This document shows positions 16,739 to 25,011 of a DNA stretch of 41,990 bases, one piece after another. The notes under the pieces are model-generated. The model had not been told where the DNA came from. It searched no databases and saw only the letters and a program-made list of their open reading frames with translations. The stretch covers positions 3,379,634-3,421,623 of the forward strand of contig NZ_KK037166.1 in the NCBI RefSeq assembly GCF_000568255.1, in the 5' to 3' direction. The position numbers and the translations under genes are program-made. The DNA is from Kutzneria sp. 744 (lineage in GTDB: Bacteria; Actinomycetota; Actinomycetes; Mycobacteriales; Pseudonocardiaceae). How positions within the stretch are numbered: position 1 is the first letter of the stretch; each line of letters begins with the position of its first letter.

Positions 16739-17710
16739 ATGGCTCGCACCCGGCTCTACCGTAACGGCGTCCTCGCGTCCGAGGACTTCAACCCCGCGGA
16801 GATCTCAGACCACCTGGCCGAACCGAGTGTGACCTTGTGGCTGGACATGTGCGAACCGGACGAATCGGATCTGGCTGTCATCAGCGAGGAGCTGGGCCTG
16901 CACCGGCTGGCCGTCGAGGACGCCATCTCCGAGCACCAGCGGCCCAAGCTGGACCACTACGAGTCGCACCTGTTCATGTCGGCCTACCTGGCCTCGGTCG
17001 ATCCGGACACGGAGAAGCTCAGCACCAGCGAGATCTCCGTGTTCATCACGCCCTCGGCGCTGGTCACCGTGCGCAAGGATCCCCATTTCGACATCAACAA
17101 GGTCGTCGACCGCTGGGACACCAACGCCGACCTGGCCAAGAGCGGCGTGGCCTTCCTGCTGCACGGGCTGCTCGACTTCATCGTGGACAGCCACATCGAC
17201 GCCGTGCAGCTGCTGGACGAGCGGATCGAGCAGATCGAGGAGGCCTTGTTCGCCGAGCGGGTCGACCTCCAGCCCCTCCAGCGCCACTCGTACCGCCTGC
17301 GCCGCAGCCTGATGGCCCTGCGCAAGGTCGCCGGGCCCATGCGGGAGGTCCTGGAGGGCGTCCTGCGGCACGGCTCGCACCTCGTCGACCGCACCATGCG
17401 CCCGTACTTCGGCGACGTCCAGGACCACGTGCTGAAGGCCGCCGGCCGCATCGAGGCGCTCCGTGACCTCGCCGCCACCCTGCGGGAGACCGAGCTGACC
17501 GTGCAGAGCAACCAGCTCAACGTGATCATGAAGAAGGTCACCAGCTGGGCCGCGATCATCGCTGTGCCCACGCTGATCACCGGCTTCTACGGCCAGAACG
17601 TCACCTATCCCGGCATCAACACCGAGTGGGGCTTCTGGGTGTCGTCGCTGGTGATCGTGGTGGCTTCGGTGGCGCTGTGGTGGTCCTTCCGTCGGCGCGG
17701 GTGGCTGTAG
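16739..17710 (+). CDS. corA: CorA-family divalent cation transporter
   Basis: A 323-residue magnesium/cobalt channel of the CorA family. The long N-terminal cytosolic domain includes WLDMCEPDESDLAVISEELGLH and VEDAISEHQRPKLDHYESHLF. The stalk helix (RLRRSLMALRKVAGPMREVL) leads to two C-terminal membrane helices (VTSWAAIIAVPTLITGF and VSSLVIVVASVALWW). The signature loop is YGQN instead of canonical YGMN. The C-terminal basic tail SFRRRGWL is typical. ATG 16739 is divergent from the hydrolase gene across 60 bp. The trp leader begins 12 bp after its stop, and the likely -10 of the leader overlaps the stop region. Confidence 0.9.
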   Translation: MARTRLYRNGVLASEDFNPAEISDHLAEPSVTLWLDMCEPDESDLAVISEELGLHRLAVEDAISEHQRPKLDHYESHLFMSAYLASVDPDTEKLSTSEISVFITPSALVTVRKDPHFDINKVVDRWDTNADLAKSGVAFLLHGLLDFIVDSHIDAVQLLDERIEQIEEALFAERVDLQPLQRHSYRLRRSLMALRKVAGPMREVLEGVLRHGSHLVDRTMRPYFGDVQDHVLKAAGRIEALRDLAATLRETELTVQSNQLNVIMKKVTSWAAIIAVPTLITGFYGQNVTYPGINTEWGFWVSSLVIVVASVALWWSFRRRGWL

Positions 17711-17716
17711 TACGTT
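17711..17716 (+). promoter_or_regulatory. Putative -10 element of the trp leader transcript
   Basis: TACGTT fits an actinobacterial -10 (TAnnnT) and ends 6 bp before GTG 17723. That places the transcription start at or beside the GTG, so the leader peptide would be translated from a leaderless mRNA. No convincing -35 is visible. Confidence 0.5.
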
Positions 17717-17722
17717 GTGCCC

Positions 17723-17764
17723 GTGTCCGCGCGTCAGAACATGAACTGGTGGCCCGCCTGGTAG
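17723..17764 (+). CDS. trpL: trp operon leader peptide
   Basis: A short frame encoding MSARQNMNWWPAW, with three Trp codons in its last six positions. The start is GTG 17723, probably leaderless; an internal ATG at 17741 would give MNWWPAW. Slow reading of the Trp codons when charged tRNA-Trp is scarce would stall the ribosome and free the downstream RNA to form the antiterminator. The attenuator and the TrpE-TrpG gene follow. Trp-rich leaders of this kind are known before actinomycete anthranilate synthase genes. Confidence 0.88.
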   Translation: MSARQNMNWWPAW

Positions 17765-17822
17765 GCGGCCCACTCCCACGCGCATCCCCGTGGCCGTCTC
17801 ATCCGAGGCGGCCATTTTGTTT
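17751..17822 (+). promoter_or_regulatory. Tryptophan transcription attenuator
   Basis: Three mutually exclusive pairings are visible. The 1:2 hairpin pairs GGCCCGCC (17751-17758) with GGCGGCC (17764-17770), overlapping the leader Trp codons and stop. The 2:3 antiterminator pairs GGCGGCC (17764-17770) with GGCCGTC (17792-17798). The terminator pairs GGCCGTCTC (17792-17800) with GAGGCGGCC (17805-17813), 9 bp with one G-U and loop ATCC, followed by ATTTTGTTT. Segment 2 and the terminator 3' arm share AGGCGGCC and so compete for segment 3, the classical arrangement. Confidence 0.88.
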
Positions 17823-17866
17823 GCCCGGCTTCGGTTGTGACGGCCCCTTTTCCCAGGAGCCCGACC

Positions 17867-19660
17867 ATGTTGCTCGACCGGATCACCTCTGCCACCGCCT
17901 ACGCGTTGCTGCGCCGCTCCCCCGACACCGTCGACGTACTCGTCGGCGACGTCGTCGAGGTGGCGTCGTTGGCCGAAATTCCTTTGTCCGACAAGGAAGT
18001 ACTGGCGATCGTGCCCTACCGGCAGATCGCCGAGCGTGGCTTCGAGTGCGTCGACGACGGCGCGCCCTTGTTGGCTCTGCTTGTCCGTGAACGGGAAACC
18101 ATCAGCTTGTCCGACGTGTTGGCCCGGATCGAAGACGTCCCCTTCGACCTGGTCGACGCCGGCTTCGACGTGGACGACGAGGCCTACGGCGAGATCGTGC
18201 GCAAGGTGCTCGCCGAGGAGATCGGGCAGGGCGCCGGGGCCAACTTCGTCATCAAACGGACCTACACCGCAACGATTCCGTCCTACACGCCCGCCGTCGC
18301 CTTGGCCGTCTTCCGCCGCTTGTTGGCTTCCGAACGTGGGGCCTACTGGACGTTCCTCGTGCACACCGGCGCCAGCACCTTCGTCGGCGCCACTCCCGAG
18401 CGGCATGTCTCCGTGGCCGACGGCATCGCCATGATGAACCCCATCAGCGGCACCTACCGCCACCCTTCCGGCCAGTCCGATCGTGACGAGCTGTTGGCGT
18501 TCTTGGCCGACAGCAAGGAAACCGACGAGCTGTACATGGTCGTCGACGAGGAGCTGAAGATGATGGCCCGCGTCGCCGCCCGTGGCGGCCGGGTGCTCGG
18601 GCCATACCTGAAGGAGATGTCCCGGCTGACCCACACCGAGTACCTGTTGGCCGGTGAGACCACCGTGGACGTTCGGGATGTCCTTCGTGAGACCATGTTC
18701 GCGCCCACCGTCACCGGCAGTCCGTTGGAGAACGCCTGCCGGGTCATCGCCCGCTACGAGCAGCGCGGCCGTGGCTACTACGCCGGCGTGTTGGCCCTCA
18801 TCGGTCCCCACGGCTCTTCCCTCGACGCCCCCATCCTGATCCGCACCGCCGAGATCTCCCCGTCCGGCTCGTTGGCCGTCTCCGTCGGCGCCACCCTAGT
18901 GCGCGACTCCGTGCCCGAGAACGAGATCGCCGAGACCTACGCCAAGGCCGCCGGCATCCTGTCCGCCCTGCACGGTCGGTCCACTCCGGACAGTGGCGGT
19001 GTTTCCTTCGCCGACGACGTCCAGGTCTTGTCCGCCTTGGCCGCCCGCAACGACCGCCTCGCCCGCTTCTGGTTGGACCACCGGGATTCTTCCGTCGGCC
19101 CCTTCTCCGGCCTGCGCGCCTTGGTCGTCGACGGCGAGGACACCTTCACCGCCATGCTGTCACATCTCCTACAGTCCTTGGGTTTCTCCGTCACCGTCGT
19201 CTCCCATGACTCTTCTCCCGTGTTCGCCGGCTACGACCTCGTCATCGCCGGTCCCGGCCCCGGTGACCCTCGCGAGCACACCTCCCCCAAGATCGCCGCC
19301 CTGCGCCGCGTCATCCTCGACGTGTTGGAGTCCGGCACCCCGTTGTTGGCCATCTGCCTCGGACACCAGGTTCTCTCCTCGCTGCTCGGCTTCCCCCTCA
19401 TCCGCAAGTCCCAGCCGTACCAGGGAATGCAGCGTTCCATCGACCTGTTCGGCCAGCCCCAGCGTGTCGGCTTCTACAGCACCTTCGTCGCCACCGGTGT
19501 CGTTCCCGGCGTCGACGTGTGTGCCGACCCCGCCACCGGCGAGGTGCATGCCTTGCGCTCTCCCGGCTTCGCCTCCACCCAGTTCCACCCCGAGTCTGTG
19601 CTTACGGAGCACGGCATCGACATCTTGGAGCGCCTGTTGACCGGCTTGTTGCTTCCCTGA
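17867..19660 (+). CDS. trpEG: Anthranilate synthase, fused TrpE-TrpG subunits
   Basis: A 597-residue fusion. Residues about 1-390 are the chorismate-binding domain (FLVHTGASTFVGATPERH, MNPISGTYRHP, DELYMVVDEELKMMARV, SPLENACRVIARYE). Residues about 420-597 are a class I glutamine amidotransferase with GPGPGDPREH, the nucleophile motif LLAICLGHQ, and FHPESVLTEHG carrying the His-Glu pair. The enzyme would make anthranilate from chorismate and glutamine for tryptophan. The ISGTYR motif also occurs in PhzE-type ADIC synthases, but the Trp-rich attenuator argues for a tryptophan-regulated role. ATG 17867 follows CAGGAG. Leucine codon TTG is used far more than in neighbouring genes, which favour CTG. 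A 14-bp stem terminator follows. Confidence 0.88.
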   Translation: MLLDRITSATAYALLRRSPDTVDVLVGDVVEVASLAEIPLSDKEVLAIVPYRQIAERGFECVDDGAPLLALLVRERETISLSDVLARIEDVPFDLVDAGFDVDDEAYGEIVRKVLAEEIGQGAGANFVIKRTYTATIPSYTPAVALAVFRRLLASERGAYWTFLVHTGASTFVGATPERHVSVADGIAMMNPISGTYRHPSGQSDRDELLAFLADSKETDELYMVVDEELKMMARVAARGGRVLGPYLKEMSRLTHTEYLLAGETTVDVRDVLRETMFAPTVTGSPLENACRVIARYEQRGRGYYAGVLALIGPHGSSLDAPILIRTAEISPSGSLAVSVGATLVRDSVPENEIAETYAKAAGILSALHGRSTPDSGGVSFADDVQVLSALAARNDRLARFWLDHRDSSVGPFSGLRALVVDGEDTFTAMLSHLLQSLGFSVTVVSHDSSPVFAGYDLVIAGPGPGDPREHTSPKIAALRRVILDVLESGTPLLAICLGHQVLSSLLGFPLIRKSQPYQGMQRSIDLFGQPQRVGFYSTFVATGVVPGVDVCADPATGEVHALRSPGFASTQFHPESVLTEHGIDILERLLTGLLLP

Positions 19661-19665
19661 AGCCC

Positions 19666-19699
19666 TTGTGGGCGTGAGATTCCCTTCTCACGCCCACAA
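19666..19699 (+). terminator. Hairpin terminator after trpEG
   Basis: Perfect 14-bp arms TTGTGGGCGTGAGA (19666-19679) and its complement (19686-19699) enclose the loop TTCCCT. It begins 5 bp after the trpEG stop. No T-run follows, as is usual in these genomes. Confidence 0.8.
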
Positions 19700-20067
19700 C
19701 TTCCGTCACCTGAAGTCGTCGCCCGGCAAGGGCTTTCAGTCTGTCGCGATTCGAGTCGATCTTGCTGCCGGCGCAACTCGCTGATATGAAGGACAAACCC
19801 GCTCGGGTGATCGAATCTCCCCCGACGTCCTGTCCGCCATGTCCTGCCGCACCCACCCCGCCCGGTCCTGCGACCTCGACCACCGGTCGGCCAAGGCCGG
19901 AAGCAGCGATGTCGGCGGGACCGCTGCCGCGACCACGATGGCCAACCGTGTACTTGACGCCCTCCATGACGTCGCGGCCTTGCCACCCGAACCGTGCTCA
20001 CGTCCGCCGCAGCACACGTCCACCACCAGACAACCCGCCGCCAAAACCGGCAGTCAGATCCAGCCAG
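19700..20067. other. Intergenic region of about 370 bp between convergent genes, no gene seen
   Basis: Open frames cross this stretch on both strands but none has a ribosome site, a recognisable motif or consistent third-position GC preference. I see no hairpin comparable with the trpEG terminator on the kinase side. It may be decayed coding DNA. Confidence 0.4.
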
Positions 20068-21963
20068 TCACATGCGGCGGGTCACGGTGGTCACGGGACC
20101 CCGCTGCGACACACCGGAGTTCGCCAGCCAGCCGTCCAACTGCTGCTGCACCCGCCCGAGAGTGGGACGGTGCCCGGCCTCCTTGTCGAGGGAGGCCATC
20201 AACAGCCGGCGGTGCACGGAACGCTCGGGCAGCTTGGTGTTGGGCTCGGCGTTGGCGCCGGCCAACAGGGCGGCCATGGGGTTTTCACGGGTGCCGCGAG
20301 GGGGGTGGCCGGTGAGGGCGTAGCTGACGGTGGCGGCGAGCTGCCAAGCGTCGGAGGCGGGGCTGGCGGTCTCGCCGCGGGCGACCTCGGGGGCCAGGTA
20401 GTCGGGGGTGCCCATCATCATGCCGGTGGCGGTGAGAGTGCTGTCGCCCCGACGACGGGCGAGGCCGAAGTCGATGAGGTGGGGAATGCCCTCGGGATCG
20501 ATGATGACGTTGGAGGGCTTGAGGTCCCGATGCAGAACGGACTTCTCATGGGCGGCGGACAGGGCACCGGCGAGGGTGGACCACAGGCGGGCGGCGGCGA
20601 CGTCGTCGAGCAGACCGTTGCGCTGCATGGCCTGGGCCAGCGAGAAACCCTCGACATACTCCATGACGATGGCGATGCCGTCGTCCTCCTCGAGAATGTC
20701 GTACACGTGCACACAGTTCTCATGACGAACGGCGGCCAGGGCGCGGGCCTCGCGGTACATGCGCTCCTGGGTGTCGGCATCCGAAGTGTGGGCGATCTTG
20801 ATGGCGACCTGGCGGTTCAGGTTGGAATCCATGGCCAGCCACACCTTGCCGAACCCGCCGGCGCCGAGCTGACGGATACGACGGAAGCGACCGCCGAAGG
20901 AGTCGCCGGTGTTGTCGAACTTCGTCGGGGCGTCCAAGGGATTGAAGACGGTCTTGTCGGGATCGGGAGCGGGAGGGGTGGCCCACGGGAGAGGGCCGGG
21001 GGTCATGGCCAAGCCGCTGGCCAGAGAAGGACCGGCGGGCTGGACACGGGTGGGGGGAGGCAGAGGAGGCCGAACCTGAGGACGCGGCGGGGGGCCAACA
21101 GGCGGGGAAGACTGCGAGTACATCTGCGTGGGCGGGTTCTGCCGAGGCATGGCGGTGGCCGTCGCCGGATTTTGGCGGGGCATGGGGGCCTGCGACTGAG
21201 GCTTGGCCGCCGGCTTGACCGGTGAGGCGGGAGGCAGAGAAGGCGGCACGGGGCGCTGCTCGCTCAAAGCCTTGTCGGGCGGCGAAGACGGATGGAGCAC
21301 GCCGTCGCTGGGCGTGCCGAGCAGCTTCACGGCCAGGACACCGACAGCGCTGACGGGAAGGAAGCCGAGCCACAGCATGCCGACGACACCGGCAGGCAGG
21401 CTGAAGGTGGAGAAGATGAAGATGACGAACGGCGCGTAGTACAGCCGGGCGGGCCACCGGGCGCCGCCACGGAAGGCGTTCTTGGCCTGCCGGGTGATCC
21501 AGAACAGCACGAAGGCCGGCACGATGATCAACGAGGCGATGGCCAGCCAGCGCACCGGCCCGCTCTCGGAGCTGGTGATGGCCCGAGCGGCCCGCATGGA
21601 GCCGGCGAGCAGGTCGTTCTGGCTGGACAGCACGTAACAGAAGCTCTCGCCGAGGGTGTTGCCGCCGGCCAACTGACCCGGGTTCTGCAACGCCACGGTG
21701 GCCCCGTTGAAGGCGGAGAGCGGCAGCAACAGGTTGCCGACGACGCCGATCGCCGTGAACAGGATCACCATGCCGGGGTGGTAGCTGTTGCCGCTGACCT
21801 TGCGGATCAGCGACACGAGCATGGCCGCGGCGATCGGGGCCAACGCGAACAACCCACCGGCCAGCGCAGTCGTCAGCAGCCAGTCACCATTGCAGACCCG
21901 CAGTCCGAACGCGCTGTGCAGTCCAGAGAGCAGGCCGATCACCAGCGCGCCGACACCGTCCAC
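20068..21963 (-). CDS. Membrane-anchored Ser/Thr protein kinase with C-terminal kinase domain
   Basis: A 631-residue Hanks-type kinase of unusual order. The N-terminal about 240 residues hold five or six membrane helices (WLLTTALAGGLFALAPIAA, MVILFTAIGVVGNLLLPL, WLAIASLIIVPAFVLFWI, LYYAPFVIFIFSTF). A Pro/Gln-rich linker of about 110 residues follows (PMPRQNPATATAMPRQNP). The kinase domain begins near 360: glycine loop LGAGGFGKVWLA at about 366, Lys in VAIKIA, catalytic HRDLKPSN at about 478, DFG near 498, and GTPDYLAPE. All catalytic residues are present. GTG 21963 is preferred over GTG 22029, because the latter lies inside the arm of the GH92 terminator (22026-22068). No PASTA or other extracellular sensor is visible, so the membrane part itself may sense. 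Confidence 0.85.
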   Translation of the reverse strand: MDGVGALVIGLLSGLHSAFGLRVCNGDWLLTTALAGGLFALAPIAAAMLVSLIRKVSGNSYHPGMVILFTAIGVVGNLLLPLSAFNGATVALQNPGQLAGGNTLGESFCYVLSSQNDLLAGSMRAARAITSSESGPVRWLAIASLIIVPAFVLFWITRQAKNAFRGGARWPARLYYAPFVIFIFSTFSLPAGVVGMLWLGFLPVSAVGVLAVKLLGTPSDGVLHPSSPPDKALSEQRPVPPSLPPASPVKPAAKPQSQAPMPRQNPATATAMPRQNPPTQMYSQSSPPVGPPPRPQVRPPLPPPTRVQPAGPSLASGLAMTPGPLPWATPPAPDPDKTVFNPLDAPTKFDNTGDSFGGRFRRIRQLGAGGFGKVWLAMDSNLNRQVAIKIAHTSDADTQERMYREARALAAVRHENCVHVYDILEEDDGIAIVMEYVEGFSLAQAMQRNGLLDDVAAARLWSTLAGALSAAHEKSVLHRDLKPSNVIIDPEGIPHLIDFGLARRRGDSTLTATGMMMGTPDYLAPEVARGETASPASDAWQLAATVSYALTGHPPRGTRENPMAALLAGANAEPNTKLPERSVHRRLLMASLDKEAGHRPTLGRVQQQLDGWLANSGVSQRGPVTTVTRRM

Positions 21964-22025
21964 GCAGCCACTGTATCGCCGAGGCACGAGTGGTAGGCCG
22001 AACAGCGCAAAACCGAGACCCGGAC

Positions 22026-22068
22026 TCACCCCCGCGAGCCACCCGCGCCGGGCGGCTCGCGGGGGTGA
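22026..22068 (-). terminator. Hairpin terminator after the GH92 gene
   Basis: Perfect 15-bp arms (TCACCCCCGCGAGCC at 22026-22040, complement at 22054-22068) with a 13-base loop. It starts 4 bp past the GH92 stop on the minus strand and separates it from the kinase gene downstream. Confidence 0.8.
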
Positions 22069-22072
22069 TCGG

Positions 22073-24745
22073 CTAGGACAAGGTCCAGGACTGGGCGTTG
22101 GAGTTGTTGCAGTCGTAGATCTGCAGCTGGGTGCCGTTGGCGGTGGTGCTGTTGGGGTCGTCCAGGCACCGCCCGGACTGCGGGTTGACCAGGCCGGTGC
22201 CCTTGACCTGCCACTGCTGGGCCCCGGAGCTGTTGCAGTCGTAGAGCTGCACCTTGACGCCGTTGGCGGTGCCGGAATTCACCACGTCCATGCACTTGCC
22301 CATCACCTGCAGGCTGCCGTCGCCGGGAGCGGCCCACCGCTGGGCGTTGGAGCTGTTGCAGTCGTACAGCTGGATCGCGGTGTTGTTGCCGACACCACTG
22401 TGGTTGTCGTCGACGCACTTGCCGGCCAGCGCCGAGGTGATCGGCCCCGTTTTGACGTACGGAGCCCCGGTGCCGGGATACGACGGCGGCGGGGAGGACG
22501 CGGCCCACGAGGTGTTGGCGGTGGTGCCGAGCACGTAGTCAAGCGTCCCACCGGTGTTGACGATTGACGGTGGGAGAAACGCGTTGTTCCACGTGGATCC
22601 ATTGAGGGACAAGGACTGCACGTACGGCGCGTTGTCGGCGGCCTGCGGCGCGTTGACGGTCAGCGCGTGCCCGCCGGGCAGCGTGATGACGGCCTGGGTG
22701 AACATCGGGCTGCCCAACGCCAGGTCGGCGGTGCCCGGGGTCTCCGGGAACATGCCCAGCGCCGACCACACGTACCAGGCGCTCATGGTGCCCAGGTCGT
22801 CGTTGCCGGCGAGGCCGTTGGGTTTGTCGGTCCAGATCTGGTCCTGGACCTGCCGAATCACCTGCTGCGTGCGATACGGCTGACCCACGTAGTCGTACTC
22901 CCACGGCAGCTCGATGCTGGGCTCGTTGCCGAGATCAGACTTGCTGCCGCCGGCGCCGTTGAAACCGGACAGCACGCTGTTCAGATACGAGATGTACGCC
23001 GCGTTTCCACCAAAGGCAGTGGCCAGGCCATGGACGTTGAACGGAACCATGCCGGTGTACTGCCATGAGGTGCCCTCGACGAAGTTGCTGCCGCTGGCGG
23101 CGTTGAATCCGCCGGTCCACGAGCCGTCGGCCTGCCGGGGCTGCATGAACTTGCTGGAGGGGTTGAACACGTTGGCCCACTCCTGGGCACGGTTGGCGAA
23201 TCGAGTCTGGTTAGCGGAATCGCCCACAGCGCCGGCGAATGAAGACAAAGCGAAGTCGGCGGTGTCGTACTCCAGCTGCGTCGACACGGGTCCGTAGAAG
23301 TTGCAGCAGTTCCACTGGCCGTCGGCCGGCAGGTAGCCGGGGGTGGTCAGGTAGTTCTGACCAGGGCGGATGTTGTTCTGCACGGACGCCTCGTGCACCA
23401 TGGCGGTCAACGCCGTGGAGGTGTCGAAATTGCGGGCGCCGAAGGCGTAGTAGTCGGCGAGAATGGCCGTTCCGGGGTCACCGACCATCACGTACGTCTC
23501 ACCGTTGTTCAACGACCACTTGGGCAGCATGCCGCTCTGCGAATAGTCGTTGACCATGGATTGGGCGATGTCGCTGGCCTTGTCGGGCGCCAGCAGAGCC
23601 GACAACTGGGCCTGGGATCGATAGATGTCCCAGCCGGAGAAATTGGCGTACTGGGCGTGCCCGGCGGCCACGCTGTGCACCTTGTTGTCGAAACCGATGT
23701 ACTGCCCGTTCACATCCGAGAACACGTTCGGATGCAGCAGCGAGTGGTACAGCGCCGAATAGAACGTCTGCTGCTGGGTGGTGGTGCCGCCGGCAATGGC
23801 GATGCGGCCCAGCATGCTGTTCCACGCCGTGTGGGCGGCCTGGTGCACGGCGTCGAAGTTCCACTGCGCGTTCTCGGTGTCCCGATTGCCCTGGGCGTTG
23901 GCCGTCGACACGTACGAGACGCCGACCTTGGCCTGCACGACCTGGTTGGCGGTGGTGTCGAAGGTCAGGTACTCGCCGGACGGCCCGGCCAGCTGCGGGG
24001 TGGCGGTCGGCGGCTGGGCGGGCGCGCCCGGGCGGGCGGTGTCCGGTGCGGGGCCGGACGCGGCGGCGAAACCTCCGCTGGTGGTGAAGGGCTGGTCGAA
24101 CTTGGCGGCGAAGTACACGGTGTAGGTGGGGCTCGCACCGCAGAAGTGCCCGGTCGTGACCGACCCGACGATCTCGGTGTTGCTGACCGCCGTGACGGTC
24201 GTGTTGCTGACCGAGGTCTGGCTGCCGGCCAGCTTGATCAGCAGGTTGGCCTGCTTGGTCGCGGGGAACGTGAAGCGCCCCATGCCGGATCTGGTCGTGG
24301 TGGTCAGCTCCGTGGTGATGCCGGAGTTGAGTTTGACCTTGTAGTAGCCGGCGTCGGCCTGCTCATTGGCGTGCGAGAACGCAGCCGTGGCGGAGCCGTT
24401 GACCGCGCCGGTCGTCGGCAGGAACGGCACGTCACCCATGGCGCCGCAGCCGGGGCCGGCGATGTGGGTGAGGCTGAAGCCGGTGATCGAGGAGTCGTTG
24501 TACTCGTAACCGCCGCCGTCCGGGCGGCTCGGCGTGTCCGGGCTCCACTGGACCATGCCGAACGGCACGTCAGCGCCCGGGAAGTCATCGGCGGCGTTGC
24601 TGGTGCCGATGAACGTGTTGACCACGGATGCAGGGTCGGCCACCAGTGCCGGCTGCGCCGGCACCGCGGGTGTAGCAGGAATCGGCCCGAGTTGAATCGA
24701 CAGGGTCGCCAGCGCGGCCAGAGCCAGCGTCGGGGATAACGACAT
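22073..24745 (-). CDS. Secreted GH92 alpha-1,2-mannosidase with ricin-type (CBM13) lectin domain
   Basis: An 890-residue secreted glycosidase. A signal peptide (MSLSPTLALAALATLSIQLG, cleavage probably near the Ala-Pro stretch) is followed by the GH92 N-domain (VNTFIGTSNAADDFPGADVPFGMVQWSPDT, split here only for description). The catalytic (alpha/alpha)6 domain shows GYEYNDSSITGFSLTHIAGPG, FSGWDIYRSQAQL, EGTSWQYTGMVPFN and AGNDDLGTMSAWYVWSALG, where the Glu and Asp are the expected acid/base residues. The last 125 residues are a beta-trefoil with three QxW repeats (AQRWAAP, AQQWQVK, AQSWTLS). GH92 enzymes are Ca-dependent exo-mannosidases. ATG 24745 is chosen because AAAGG precedes it at 9 bp; GTG 24754 is too close. 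A palindromic operator lies just upstream. Confidence 0.93.
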   Translation of the reverse strand: MSLSPTLALAALATLSIQLGPIPATPAVPAQPALVADPASVVNTFIGTSNAADDFPGADVPFGMVQWSPDTPSRPDGGGYEYNDSSITGFSLTHIAGPGCGAMGDVPFLPTTGAVNGSATAAFSHANEQADAGYYKVKLNSGITTELTTTTRSGMGRFTFPATKQANLLIKLAGSQTSVSNTTVTAVSNTEIVGSVTTGHFCGASPTYTVYFAAKFDQPFTTSGGFAAASGPAPDTARPGAPAQPPTATPQLAGPSGEYLTFDTTANQVVQAKVGVSYVSTANAQGNRDTENAQWNFDAVHQAAHTAWNSMLGRIAIAGGTTTQQQTFYSALYHSLLHPNVFSDVNGQYIGFDNKVHSVAAGHAQYANFSGWDIYRSQAQLSALLAPDKASDIAQSMVNDYSQSGMLPKWSLNNGETYVMVGDPGTAILADYYAFGARNFDTSTALTAMVHEASVQNNIRPGQNYLTTPGYLPADGQWNCCNFYGPVSTQLEYDTADFALSSFAGAVGDSANQTRFANRAQEWANVFNPSSKFMQPRQADGSWTGGFNAASGSNFVEGTSWQYTGMVPFNVHGLATAFGGNAAYISYLNSVLSGFNGAGGSKSDLGNEPSIELPWEYDYVGQPYRTQQVIRQVQDQIWTDKPNGLAGNDDLGTMSAWYVWSALGMFPETPGTADLALGSPMFTQAVITLPGGHALTVNAPQAADNAPYVQSLSLNGSTWNNAFLPPSIVNTGGTLDYVLGTTANTSWAASSPPPSYPGTGAPYVKTGPITSALAGKCVDDNHSGVGNNTAIQLYDCNSSNAQRWAAPGDGSLQVMGKCMDVVNSGTANGVKVQLYDCNSSGAQQWQVKGTGLVNPQSGRCLDDPNSTTANGTQLQIYDCNNSNAQSWTLS

Positions 24746-24763
24746 CGTGTTCACCCTTTCGCG

Positions 24764-24779
24764 ATGACATCGTTGTCAT
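24764..24779. promoter_or_regulatory. Palindromic operator before the GH92 gene
   Basis: ATGACATCGTTGTCAT has perfect 6-bp arms (ATGACA/TGTCAT) around TCGT. The central CG and the TGACA-type arms resemble sites of LacI-family sugar regulators. It sits 19 bp before ATG 24745, where a bound repressor would block transcription. No regulator gene is adjacent, so the binding protein is unknown. Confidence 0.6.
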
Positions 24780-24898
24780 GTCCACAAATGTGAACATCGG
24801 CCGCGGCCCCGCCCTCACGCACCGCCGTGCGGCCGATCATGGGCGCCGGTCACGTCAGCCATGCGGCCCAGGACAAACCGGAAACCTCTTCAGACCCG

Positions 24899-24928
24899 TT
24901 GACCTGGGCGCTTCCCCGCGCGTAGAAA
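24899..24928 (+). promoter_or_regulatory. Putative promoter of the alginate-lyase-family gene
   Basis: TTGACC (24899-24904) and TAGAAA (24923-24928) are separated by 18 bp, close to the housekeeping sigma consensus. This would give a 5' leader of roughly 75 bases before GTG 25012. Confidence 0.45.
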
Positions 24929-25011
24929 AGCACTGCCGACCGCCACCGCCCTGCCGCCTCGACTCGTCCCCGAGCACGAGCGCGGCTCCTTCCTCGTGAG
25001 GACGTGGATAG

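Noticed and set aside
17867-19660. Phenazine biosynthesis (PhzE) assignment
   Set aside because: No other phz genes are near and the upstream Trp-codon leader and attenuator favour anthranilate synthase.
20068-22029. Kinase start at GTG 22029
   Set aside because: It lies in the arm of the GH92 terminator hairpin; GTG 21963 directly before the membrane region is preferred, though without a strong ribosome site.
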